Shown: in pieces, positions 16,407-24,453 of the stretch | Layout: each line of letters starts with the position of its first letter | Numbering within the stretch: position 1 is the stretch's first letter | Assembly: GCF_001373415.1 (NCBI RefSeq) | Contig: NZ_CDSE01000022.1 | Coordinates: 32,852 to 96,851 of the forward strand | Source: Paenibacillus dakarensis | Lineage (GTDB): Bacteria; Bacillota; Bacilli; Paenibacillales; Paenibacillaceae | Length of the DNA stretch: 64,000 nt | Direction of reading: 5' to 3' | Program-made: the position numbers and the translations under genes | Notes under the pieces: generated by a model | What the model was told of the DNA's origin: nothing | The model's input: only the letters and a program-made list of their open reading frames with translations | Databases searched by the model: none

Positions 16407-17114
16407 TTGAGGACGTGGATATTCGCAGGAATCTGTGATAAGAGCGACTTGCTCATGTATTTGTGCAAAATATTAATCCAGAGCGGAAAGCGGGTGCTCC
16501 TGATTGATGCAGCTCATGCTGGAAAATACACTCATTGTATTCGAAGGCTGGACGATAGCATGTTAATCACAGAGTTTGCAGGCTTTGATGTTGGAATCGG
16601 ATTTAAGCAGTTCAGTGATGTATTAGTGCATATTAAGGCAGCAGGTGAGTCTGATTATGATTACATACTGATCGATGCGGAGCAAGAAAGCTTTCTCACT
16701 ATAGATGATTGGAGCGCCGCAGATGCAAAAATTTGGGTGAGCAGCTTTGAAGTTGCAGGGCTGATGAAGTCAGCAAGCTGGCTGGATGGGCTATCTGAGA
16801 ATTATGGCGAACAGGAGCGTCCGGCATTTCATCGGATATATTTAAATGTTATTGAGGATTTTACAGATGATGAATATATTGAAAGTTTCCTGGGAAGTTC
16901 CCGTGTACAATGGCTGGACGACCCTGTCAGAATTCCATGGGATGAAATAACATTTGCTTTAAAAATTGAAAATGAACATATGGGAAGACTTCGAATAAAA
17001 CCATTACCCAAACGTTATAAAAAAGCTCTTGTCGATCTTGTTCAGCGACTCACTGAAATGGAGAACCGTCAGATTAGACGATCATTCCGGCAAGCTGAAA
17101 GGAGAATGGCATGA
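16407..17114 (+). CDS. ParA/CpaE-like protein without a P-loop
   Basis: 235 residues from TTG 16407, with a GGGGGGAG ribosome site 4 nt upstream; an earlier in-frame ATG lies inside the SAF gene and is rejected. The order of elements follows the ParA/MinD fold: first strand TWIFAGICDKSDL where a P-loop should be, the helix YLCKILIQSGKRVLLIDA, and a Walker B-like DYDYILIDAEQES. No glycine-lysine loop exists, so ATP hydrolysis is not expected. Overlaps the next gene by 4 nt (ATGA). Probably a structural or regulatory relative of CpaE; family assignment is moderate. Confidence 0.65.
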   Translation: MRTWIFAGICDKSDLLMYLCKILIQSGKRVLLIDAAHAGKYTHCIRRLDDSMLITEFAGFDVGIGFKQFSDVLVHIKAAGESDYDYILIDAEQESFLTIDDWSAADAKIWVSSFEVAGLMKSASWLDGLSENYGEQERPAFHRIYLNVIEDFTDDEYIESFLGSSRVQWLDDPVRIPWDEITFALKIENEHMGRLRIKPLPKRYKKALVDLVQRLTEMENRQIRRSFRQAERRMA

Positions 17115-17947
17115 AAACGATCGCGTTATGGAGTCCGCTGTTAAGCGGAAGCGGTGCAACCGCTATAGCTGCAAGCTTACCGATTGTACTGGCATCGGAG
17201 TTTAAATTGAAAACATTGCTGCTTCATGGTGGCGCCGGCGGAGAACGAGTTGAACAAGCTTTTACACTTCGTTCCCTGTCTCTTGATTATTCGCTTGTAA
17301 CATTTCAAGATCGTGGAATGAGTGCGGTGAAAAGACTGGCAGCCAGCGGAAGATTGATGCCCGAGAATCTAAGGGACTACACGGCTTCTATATTACCGGA
17401 ACGCTTGGATCTGCTGGAGGGCATGCGTGAGGATGCTTCAGACTCTTATAACAGACAAAAGGGACTTATGACACATGTGATCGAAGCGGCGGCGCGCAGT
17501 TATGATGTCATTGTTGCGGATGCAGGAAATGGAAATCCAAAGGCTGCAGACCAAGAAATTTTGAATGCGGCAGATGTCATTCTTATCGGGCTCAACCAGA
17601 ATATAAGATCAATGGAAAGAGTTTTTGAAGAAGAACAGTTACTTCATGTTGTAAAAGGAAAAACGTTCGGCTTTGTCCTTGGCCGCTATGATGGCTCCAG
17701 TCACTGCACGGTGCAAAACATAAAGCGGCGCTTTGGTGTGAAAGGGATCATTGAAGGAGTTCCGTATTGCTCGCAATTAACTGACGCATGGAATATGCGT
17801 ACAATCCAGACCTGCATCCAGAGGGGAAGAGGCGGATTAGAGCGCAAGCGGGAAAGTCCGTTATATCATGCTCTTCGGAACACGGCTCTTACTTTGGCAG
17901 AACAACTCGGACTCCCAACGGCAGCATATACGGAGAGGGGGGCATAG
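17111..17947 (+). CDS. CpaE/MinD-like protein with degenerate Walker A
   Basis: 278 residues. The N-terminus MKTIALWSPLLSGSGATAIA aligns with the ParA first strand and P-loop, but the GKT of the deviant Walker A is GAT, so both signature lysines are lost. Then LKTLLLHGG, YDVIVADAGNGNP (Walker B strand) and ADVILIGLNQNIRSMER complete a MinD-like pattern. It directly abuts the ATPase gene (stop at 17947, ATG at 17948). CpaE localises Flp pilus machinery in Caulobacter; a similar positioning role is inferred only. Confidence 0.72.
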   Translation: MKTIALWSPLLSGSGATAIAASLPIVLASEFKLKTLLLHGGAGGERVEQAFTLRSLSLDYSLVTFQDRGMSAVKRLAASGRLMPENLRDYTASILPERLDLLEGMREDASDSYNRQKGLMTHVIEAAARSYDVIVADAGNGNPKAADQEILNAADVILIGLNQNIRSMERVFEEEQLLHVVKGKTFGFVLGRYDGSSHCTVQNIKRRFGVKGIIEGVPYCSQLTDAWNMRTIQTCIQRGRGGLERKRESPLYHALRNTALTLAEQLGLPTAAYTERGA

Positions 17948-19846
17948 ATGCTTTCCGATCATCTTTCAAATACCCTTTGGATTGTGATTATTATTCTACT
18001 GATCGTTATTTTTGTGTATTTACGCTGGATGAATATAAGAAGTAAGGAGATTCATACCCATTCTGGGCTTGAACAGTACTCCCTGAAGGCAATGACGGAG
18101 TTTGTGAAGGAAACTCTTCATCAGATGACACACAGTCAGCTTTCTGATCTGGGACTCCATGAAGAGGAATTTCGCAGACGTTTAAGCAAGAGGAGTGAGC
18201 TCCGGCGCGCGTTAAAGGGCTGTGTATCCGGAAATGTGCTCGATAAGGATTATGTTAAACAATTTCTGAAAGAATTGCTGGTTAAAAGCATAAAGCTTAA
18301 TGAGTCGAATATTAATCAGGCTATTCCATTTGATACATACGAATCCTTGACCCCTCAAGATCAGTTTGAGGTCATTCTGTATTTATACAAACAGAAATAT
18401 CAATATGAAGCGTTATCGAGGCTGCTTGAGACTTATCATTTATCAAAACCGCGGCTGGTTTCAGGTTATGGTGATGATGCGGTATATGCCGTAACCGCTG
18501 AGGATATAGCTTACATTTACAACAACGAAATTCGTGCTTTAACCTTTCATGAAAAATTGGACATTGTTGTTCAGCGAATATACCAGCAGTACAAAGGATT
18601 TTCTGTTATAGATGAAATTCGGGATCAACGAATTGATGGTGTCAGCGGCGGAGTAAGCGGAGTGCTGGACCGGGCTTCGAAGCAGCTTCGGACAAATGCT
18701 TTAGAGGATTGTTTATTTGAATCTTCAACTCCGGTTACGGAATGTGAAAGTGTGTGGATATTTTACAGGGGTATTTCGATTCATTTGGGGTTTTTATCAT
18801 TTGGGGATGTAAGGGAATTAAAGCGGGTATGCCAGAACATTTATAAATATAATCATCCCGGACAATTGTCTGAGGCAAGTGGTTATAAGGTGAATGAAAT
18901 GAAGGATGGATCCCGGGTTGTTGTTGTGCGTCCTCCGTTTTCAGAATCATGGGCGTTTTTTGTTCGGAAATTTGACGTGAACAGCACTACGCTTGAACAG
19001 TTAATAACAGGCAGAAATGCCGAAATTCCAATTGAGCTGTTGAAATATCTGATGAAAGGCAGCCGGATAACGGCCATTACCGGGGCGCAAGGATCAGGTA
19101 AAACCACACTGCTTATGGCAATGGTCAGGCATATTTATGCTTCCTATACCTTGCGTGTGCAGGAGATGGCGTTCGAGCTTCATCTAAGGAAGATTTACAG
19201 CAGACGGAATATCTTGAGCTTTAGAGAGACGGAACACATCAGCGGACAAGCTGGATTGGATTTGCAGAAGAAGACCGACGGGACGGTAAATATTCTCGGT
19301 GAAGTAGCGAGTGATGAAGTAGCCTCATGGATGATCCAAATGTCTCAGGTGGCAAGCCTGTTCACGGTGTTTACTCACCATGCCAAAACATTAAAGGATC
19401 TCGTTCAGTCCCTGCGGAACTCTCTGCTTAAGAGCGGCATATTCAGGCAAGAGGACATCGCGGAGCAGCAGGTAGTCAGTGTTATCAATTTCGATATTCA
19501 TCTGAAAAGGGATGCATTCGGTAACCGTTACATTGAACGAATCACGGAGTGTATCCCATGTGACGTGGAGCCATTCCCGGAGTGGAATCCGAATTATGGA
19601 ATAGAATTCGGGAATACAGCAGAGGTCTCCGCTCGGTATATGGAGCTCAGTGCCGAGCACTTTCGGAGACAGAACCGCCAGTCCTCTTATACTTCCCGTA
19701 ATGTTGTTGAGTATAGAGATGGAGGTTATCTGGCCGTAGAGCCCTTATCCTATCGTAGTGTGAACGAGATGGAGGAACAGATGCAGCCGCAAGATATCGA
19801 AGCCTTCAGGGGCTTCATATCGAAGTGCTGGGGAGGTACAGCGTGA
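17948..19846 (+). CDS. CpaF/TadA-type secretion ATPase with N-terminal membrane anchor
   Basis: 632 residues. A membrane helix at ~10-30 (WIVIIILLIVIFVYLRW) precedes a helical N-domain and a VirB11/CpaF-type hexameric ATPase core. Walker A is intact: TAITGAQGSGKTTLLMAM (~378-394), followed by VQEMAFELHLR, the Walker B-like NILGEVASDEVASWMIQM, and TVFTHHAKTLKDLVQSLRN in place of the usual TGHA His-box. It should power subunit assembly or export at the membrane. CpaF/TadA proteins are normally soluble and about 450-500 residues, so the anchor and extra N-terminal region are unusual. Only clearly active ATPase of the locus. Confidence 0.85.
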   Translation: MLSDHLSNTLWIVIIILLIVIFVYLRWMNIRSKEIHTHSGLEQYSLKAMTEFVKETLHQMTHSQLSDLGLHEEEFRRRLSKRSELRRALKGCVSGNVLDKDYVKQFLKELLVKSIKLNESNINQAIPFDTYESLTPQDQFEVILYLYKQKYQYEALSRLLETYHLSKPRLVSGYGDDAVYAVTAEDIAYIYNNEIRALTFHEKLDIVVQRIYQQYKGFSVIDEIRDQRIDGVSGGVSGVLDRASKQLRTNALEDCLFESSTPVTECESVWIFYRGISIHLGFLSFGDVRELKRVCQNIYKYNHPGQLSEASGYKVNEMKDGSRVVVVRPPFSESWAFFVRKFDVNSTTLEQLITGRNAEIPIELLKYLMKGSRITAITGAQGSGKTTLLMAMVRHIYASYTLRVQEMAFELHLRKIYSRRNILSFRETEHISGQAGLDLQKKTDGTVNILGEVASDEVASWMIQMSQVASLFTVFTHHAKTLKDLVQSLRNSLLKSGIFRQEDIAEQQVVSVINFDIHLKRDAFGNRYIERITECIPCDVEPFPEWNPNYGIEFGNTAEVSARYMELSAEHFRRQNRQSSYTSRNVVEYRDGGYLAVEPLSYRSVNEMEEQMQPQDIEAFRGFISKCWGGTA

Positions 19847-21912
19847 CCTTTAAAGACATACTCGTATACATACTCATCTCCTCCTTGCTGTTCTGTGCCA
19901 TTTTGTACGCCGTAATTATGATCATACAGAAGCGAAGCAGACAGGAATATGACCATGCAGGCAAGCAAGAAACCGACATCCTCGTTCAGGTAAAAAACAG
20001 GCAAAAACAGTGGATGCAGACGGTATATGTCCAGTCTCTAAAAATACCGTTATTGTCTACGTACGTAAGGCGAATGCGAAAGAAGATTTCAATGATTCAG
20101 CCTTATGATGAAATTTCTCTGCGTTATGAAACAATGAAGGTCGTTCTCGCTGTTGCTGCCGCAGCTGGATTGTCAGCTGCTCTATTGTTCTGGACAAATC
20201 CCGGTGCAGCCTTCATATTGATCACTCTGTTAGCAGGGATCGTTATCCATAATTTAATAATCGATGTATTTATGAACCGTTTGGAGAAGAGGATTCTAGT
20301 ACAATCGGTTGAGCTGTTTTCCAGTGTAAGACATCATTACCAGCAGCATGGAATGGTGGAGGAATCGATCTATGAGGGAGCAGAGACTGCGGGGCATGAA
20401 ATATCTATTCATGCTAATCGTATTTACAATGCGCTGGTATCACAAGATCCGGAAGAGCAGCTGGAACGTTACTATGAAACCGCACCTAACCGGTATTTAA
20501 AGGCATTTGCAGGAATTTCGCATCTCGTTATGGAGTTTGGAGATCATGCTCAGAAGAAAAGCTCAATTTTTTTGCAGGGTCTGAGTGGATTAACCAAGGA
20601 GATTCAGCTTGAAATATTGCGAAGGGAAAAGCTGGATTACTTATTAAAAGGCTTAAATATTATTGCTCTTGCCCCCGTGTTTTTCACAAAACCAATCGAG
20701 AATTGGGCGCGTGGAAGCTTTCCGTCGATGGACGAGTTTTATATGAGCAAGCTGGGGTATATCACCAAGCTATCCATTTATGTCGTAATAATTACAGCGT
20801 ATTCCCTCTTGCAAAAGCTTCAACAAAACAATGAATCTGATTATCGGGCAGGTTTTGAAAAGACTCCGTGGGAAGGGTGGATATACAGGTTCAAGCTGAT
20901 TCGGATGGTGACAAAGCTATTAATTCCAGCTCCTGGAACACCTAAGTATCATTCAAGGATTAGGATATTAAAGGAAAGTAATGCGAAGCTGCAGTTGGAA
21001 TGGTTCTATATTCGCAGAATTATCCTCGTGATGGTTACCTTCACGACAGTTATATCGACTTGTTTATATCTTCATTATACTTCCAAGAATCAACTGTTAT
21101 ATGCTCCTGTATCTCAAAACACATTATTCGGCAAGATGAATGCTGCTGAAGAAAAAGAGGCATATAAACGAGCGGAGATGGACCGGTTAGTTATGGATAC
21201 TCTGAACCGATCGGAGAAGCTCTCGTTAGAGCAGGTGAAGGAGACGGTAAAGACAGTACATAGCGGAAAGATAACCAAAGAACAGATCGCGTTAACTGCT
21301 GAGCGTGTAATGAACAAGCTGAATCAATATAGCAACGAATATTTAAAGTGGTGGGAGGTGCTGCTATCTTTCGTCATCGCAGTTATGGCTTATTATTTTC
21401 CTCTATGGACCTTGATGTTTCATCGGAAAGTTAGAAGCCTTGAAATGAAGCATGAAGTCTATCAATTTCAGACTGTGATTTCTATTTTAAGAGAGGTCGA
21501 ACGCATCTCTGTGGAGGGCATCCTGGAATGGATGAACCGTTTTGCCGTTATGTTTAAGGTTCCTATCCAGAAGAGCCTTCTTCATTATGAACACGGTGCG
21601 GAGCTAGCACTACAGCAGCTTAAGGAAGATATTTGGTTCCCGGAGTTTCAACGCCTGGTGGATAAGCTGCTGCTTGCGGTAGACAAGGTTCCGATCAAGG
21701 ATGTTTTTGACGATTTGGAAGGTGAAATGACATTTATGTTTGAGCAGCGAAAGCAAGAATACGAACGGATGATAGATACAAAAGCTGCATGGGGGAGAAT
21801 CATCGGATTTGCACCAATGTATGTCCTCATTTTTATGTATTTGGTTCTGCCCCTGATCGGCATGAGCTTTACACAAATGAATGCTTATTATGAGCAAATT
21901 CAAAAGCTGTAG
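19843..21912 (+). CDS. TadB/TadC-like inner membrane platform protein (apparent fusion)
   Basis: 689 residues from GTG 19843, overlapping the ATPase stop by 4 nt, with GGGGAGG 6 nt upstream. Membrane helices are near residues 5-27, 90-108, 112-130, 295-320, 388-408, 505-525 and 655-680. Two GspF-like soluble helical blocks occur, one around 150-285 (VELFSSVRHHYQQHGMVEES) and one around 535-650 (VYQFQTVISILREVERIS). In Tad systems two separate ~300-residue proteins, TadB and TadC, form the platform; here one chain seems to supply both. It should anchor the CpaF hexamer. Confidence 0.75.
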   Translation: MTFKDILVYILISSLLFCAILYAVIMIIQKRSRQEYDHAGKQETDILVQVKNRQKQWMQTVYVQSLKIPLLSTYVRRMRKKISMIQPYDEISLRYETMKVVLAVAAAAGLSAALLFWTNPGAAFILITLLAGIVIHNLIIDVFMNRLEKRILVQSVELFSSVRHHYQQHGMVEESIYEGAETAGHEISIHANRIYNALVSQDPEEQLERYYETAPNRYLKAFAGISHLVMEFGDHAQKKSSIFLQGLSGLTKEIQLEILRREKLDYLLKGLNIIALAPVFFTKPIENWARGSFPSMDEFYMSKLGYITKLSIYVVIITAYSLLQKLQQNNESDYRAGFEKTPWEGWIYRFKLIRMVTKLLIPAPGTPKYHSRIRILKESNAKLQLEWFYIRRIILVMVTFTTVISTCLYLHYTSKNQLLYAPVSQNTLFGKMNAAEEKEAYKRAEMDRLVMDTLNRSEKLSLEQVKETVKTVHSGKITKEQIALTAERVMNKLNQYSNEYLKWWEVLLSFVIAVMAYYFPLWTLMFHRKVRSLEMKHEVYQFQTVISILREVERISVEGILEWMNRFAVMFKVPIQKSLLHYEHGAELALQQLKEDIWFPEFQRLVDKLLLAVDKVPIKDVFDDLEGEMTFMFEQRKQEYERMIDTKAAWGRIIGFAPMYVLIFMYLVLPLIGMSFTQMNAYYEQIQKL

Positions 21913-21956
21913 TACGATAATCAGTCCTTTAAGAGGGGACAAGGAGGATATTAATT

Positions 21957-22415
21957 ATGAATAATGCATCATCCGCTTTGAAAGTAGCTGCAGGGATCTT
22001 TCTTACCATTGCGTTAATTACCATTGTTGTCATTTTGTTTGTATCTGCTCAGGAGGCGACGAAAACCGCTCAAAATAACTTCTCGGATATTCAAACAGAG
22101 TTGTCTCAGGCTGCTTTTACGGTTTACGACAGTACAACAATTAGCGGTTCGCAAGTAACCAATGCACTTCGAAAATACAAGGATAAAGATCAGTTCGGTA
22201 TTTACATTGAAACAGGGAAAAATCCTAATGGGCAATGGTATGGTAATGTGTTGGATTCAGATGGTTCTGTAGAGCATCCGGATGCCCGTCAAGGCACTAT
22301 TGCTCAGACATTAAATGAGAAAAGTCCGGAGTATGTGAATCCTAGCGGTAAATTCAAGGCTTCTATTGTTAAAGATGAATCTAATGTCATACGGGGAATT
22401 ATATTTGTTCAGTAA
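21957..22415 (+). CDS. Small pilin-like membrane-anchored protein
   Basis: 152 residues. N-terminal hydrophobic helix at ~8-30 (LKVAAGIFLTIALITIVVIL), then a helix-prone stretch EATKTAQNNFSDIQTELSQ and a predicted beta-rich extracellular end (KFKASIVKDESNVIRGIIFV). The layout (short N-tail, one helix, amphipathic continuation, small globular end) is that of pseudopilins or TadE/F proteins, but no prepilin peptidase Gly-x4-Glu site is clear. GGACAAGGAGG upstream is a very strong ribosome site, which suggests high expression, as for a major subunit. Confidence 0.6.
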   Translation: MNNASSALKVAAGIFLTIALITIVVILFVSAQEATKTAQNNFSDIQTELSQAAFTVYDSTTISGSQVTNALRKYKDKDQFGIYIETGKNPNGQWYGNVLDSDGSVEHPDARQGTIAQTLNEKSPEYVNPSGKFKASIVKDESNVIRGIIFVQ

Positions 22416-22444
22416 TAGTTTTGAAAGGATAGAGGCTGTTCTAT

Positions 22445-22852
22445 ATGAGAGAACAAACGATAATGATGCTTGAGCTGGCTGCTTTTTCAGCACTGTTTAT
22501 GGGAGCTTGTTGGTCTGCCTTTCAGATGCATTCAGAGATGGATGCAGGTCTTGAAGCAGCCAATCGAATCATTGCTGAGCAGAGCGCTGCTATTACGACC
22601 CTCGAGATGAACGATGATCGAGATGATGTTGAAGATGAGTTAACATTCCGGGGCAGTGAGCTGTTATTTATGCTCAGGGATGTCGAACAAGAGAAGTATG
22701 AAATGTCTGTTGACGGAGTTGTATTTTCAAAAGGTACGGACCCAGAGACATCTGATCTGTCTGTCATTCAAGATCATGCGATATATCAAGCTCACTATAC
22801 ATATGGAGCTCAGGGTGAAATTGTCAGTATTCAGCAAACTAAAGTGAGGTAG
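22445..22852 (+). CDS. Small membrane-anchored protein of the tad-like locus
   Basis: 135 residues with an N-terminal hydrophobic helix at ~6-26 (IMMLELAAFSALFMGACWSA), an acidic helical middle (LEMNDDRDDVEDELTFRG) and a C-terminal beta-like part ending YGAQGEIVSIQQTKVR. Not recognised from a known family; size, topology and position suggest a minor pilin or TadE/TadF-type component. 29 nt after the previous gene and 4 nt before the next. Confidence 0.55.
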   Translation: MREQTIMMLELAAFSALFMGACWSAFQMHSEMDAGLEAANRIIAEQSAAITTLEMNDDRDDVEDELTFRGSELLFMLRDVEQEKYEMSVDGVVFSKGTDPETSDLSVIQDHAIYQAHYTYGAQGEIVSIQQTKVR

Positions 22853-22856
22853 ATGG

Positions 22857-23411
22857 ATGTCAAATTCGGTTTCCAAATGGTTTGCCGCATTGTTGTCTGT
22901 TCTACTACTGTATATGGTACCAGCAGGAGAAAGTGCCCGCAGACAGGATGATTTATCGAGAATCGTTGTATTCCAATCGCTGACGAAATTCGTAGACAGT
23001 GTCAGGATGAAGGGGTATTTAACACCGCAAATGTATCAGGACTTTTTGCGGGAGCTGGAGGTGACCGGAAACATATACGAGGTTGGAATGGAGCATCAGC
23101 ACAAGAAATACGAGCCTGATTATGAGGATTCAGCTGATCCGAAAACTTTCTTAAACAGCTATACAATAGTATATGATACTTATTATGATGCCGATATACT
23201 GGGCCTGCTATTTCCAGATAAAGAGTTACCTCCGGATGACCCGGACCGAATGTATAAGCTGACGGCGGGGGATTACTTCCAAGTCAAGATTAAGAGTCTG
23301 AATCAGACACCATATATTCTCTTGTTCGATGCACTGACCGGATCCAATTCAGGAGATAAGCCTGCGATTGCTTTCCCCTATGGAGGGATGGTGTTGAATG
23401 AGGATTACTGA
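22857..23411 (+). CDS. Secreted or membrane-tethered protein of the tad-like locus
   Basis: 184 residues starting with a signal-like helix (WFAALLSVLLLYMVPAGESA, ~8-27). The remainder is hydrophilic and Tyr/Asp-rich, with KFVDSVRMKGYLTPQMYQDF, a pattern of 'hold on to a short helix then turn' seen in TadE-like proteins, but no family is recognised. Its last 14 nt overlap the next gene, indicating tight co-translation. Confidence 0.55.
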   Translation: MSNSVSKWFAALLSVLLLYMVPAGESARRQDDLSRIVVFQSLTKFVDSVRMKGYLTPQMYQDFLRELEVTGNIYEVGMEHQHKKYEPDYEDSADPKTFLNSYTIVYDTYYDADILGLLFPDKELPPDDPDRMYKLTAGDYFQVKIKSLNQTPYILLFDALTGSNSGDKPAIAFPYGGMVLNEDY

Positions 23412-24375
23412 TCTGGCTATTATCTTTACAGCTGTATTTTTTCCTTTCTTTCTATTGATCGGTATGCATGCAGAGAATATGACAGACACTGCCTATATTG
23501 AAATGAAATATTCCGCAGGTTTGAAAGCGGCCGTTCAGGATGGCGGAGAAATGCTGAATGTAAACGAGACACAGTCCGAAGAAGCGGGTTATGAATCAAT
23601 CAAGCGGTTTCGTGCAGATAGGGAAAAAGCATTAAGTACATTTTCGAATACCTTGTATATCAATATGGGCATACAGGATGATCCTCAAGCGCAAGCAGCG
23701 CTGTGGTGGTATATCCCTGCATTAGTTGTAGTCGATTATGATGGTTATTACATATATTCAATGCAATCCTATACAGGACCTGACGGAGAAGAGCAGTATC
23801 GCCATGTATGGACTCCAAAAATTCCATATGCTTATTCAGACGGGGAAGGCAGCAGTATTCATTTTACTTTAGACAACCAGGTCGAAGTATATGATGGTCA
23901 AAATGAAGTCTGGTATTCAGGGCTACAGAAAGAACTTGCAGGTAAGACAGGTGTATCGTTAGTAGATCGACCTGAACGCTTTGAAGAAATCAGACGAATA
24001 ACGATTGTTCATTCTATTCAAGAGGAGCTGGCTTATTACATTAAGCGCCATAACACTCTTGCTCTGAGAAATGGAGTATCCTATCGTTTTTCCCTGCCTG
24101 TCATTTCTCAGGAGGAATGGACGAATACGATTAACGATATCGGTCTCATGGCATTTATTCAGGGGATACCGATTGGGGACAGATACTATAACAATTATTC
24201 ATTGGGTGGAGGAAGATTAGTTAAGGCACCCGTCTATTATGGTGGAGTAGAACCAGATACGGGCATGAAGTATGTATACAGAAGTGCTTGTTCGTTCCCT
24301 TATGAAGTTCGGGAGGTTTTTGGAAGCCGGAAAGAGGCAGCGGCTTCGGGGTATCGTGAGAAGAGCTGTCTGTGA
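23398..24375 (+). CDS. Large N-terminally anchored protein of the tad-like locus
   Basis: 325 residues. A hydrophobic segment at ~4-24 (DLAIIFTAVFFPFFLLIGMH) is followed by a long mostly polar chain with WWYIPALVVVDYDGYYIYSM and many Tyr/Trp/Gly residues, suggesting an extracellular beta-rich domain. No known family recognised. It could be a tip protein, adhesin or minor pilin of the machine. It starts inside the preceding gene (14-nt overlap) and is followed by the operon terminator. Confidence 0.58.
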   Translation: MRITDLAIIFTAVFFPFFLLIGMHAENMTDTAYIEMKYSAGLKAAVQDGGEMLNVNETQSEEAGYESIKRFRADREKALSTFSNTLYINMGIQDDPQAQAALWWYIPALVVVDYDGYYIYSMQSYTGPDGEEQYRHVWTPKIPYAYSDGEGSSIHFTLDNQVEVYDGQNEVWYSGLQKELAGKTGVSLVDRPERFEEIRRITIVHSIQEELAYYIKRHNTLALRNGVSYRFSLPVISQEEWTNTINDIGLMAFIQGIPIGDRYYNNYSLGGGRLVKAPVYYGGVEPDTGMKYVYRSACSFPYEVREVFGSRKEAAASGYREKSCL

Positions 24376-24378
24376 TAC

Positions 24379-24432
24379 AATAAACTCTTGACTGTGAAGC
24401 CAACTTATCATTTTGAATAGAGTTTATTTTTA
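24379..24432 (+). terminator. Terminator of the tad-like operon
   Basis: AATAAACTCT (24379-24388) pairs with AGAGTTTATT (24419-24428) across a 30-nt loop, followed by more T. AT-rich stem with a large loop, so moderate strength. Confidence 0.6.
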
Positions 24433-24453
24433 TAGACAGGGGTTACCGTATAT

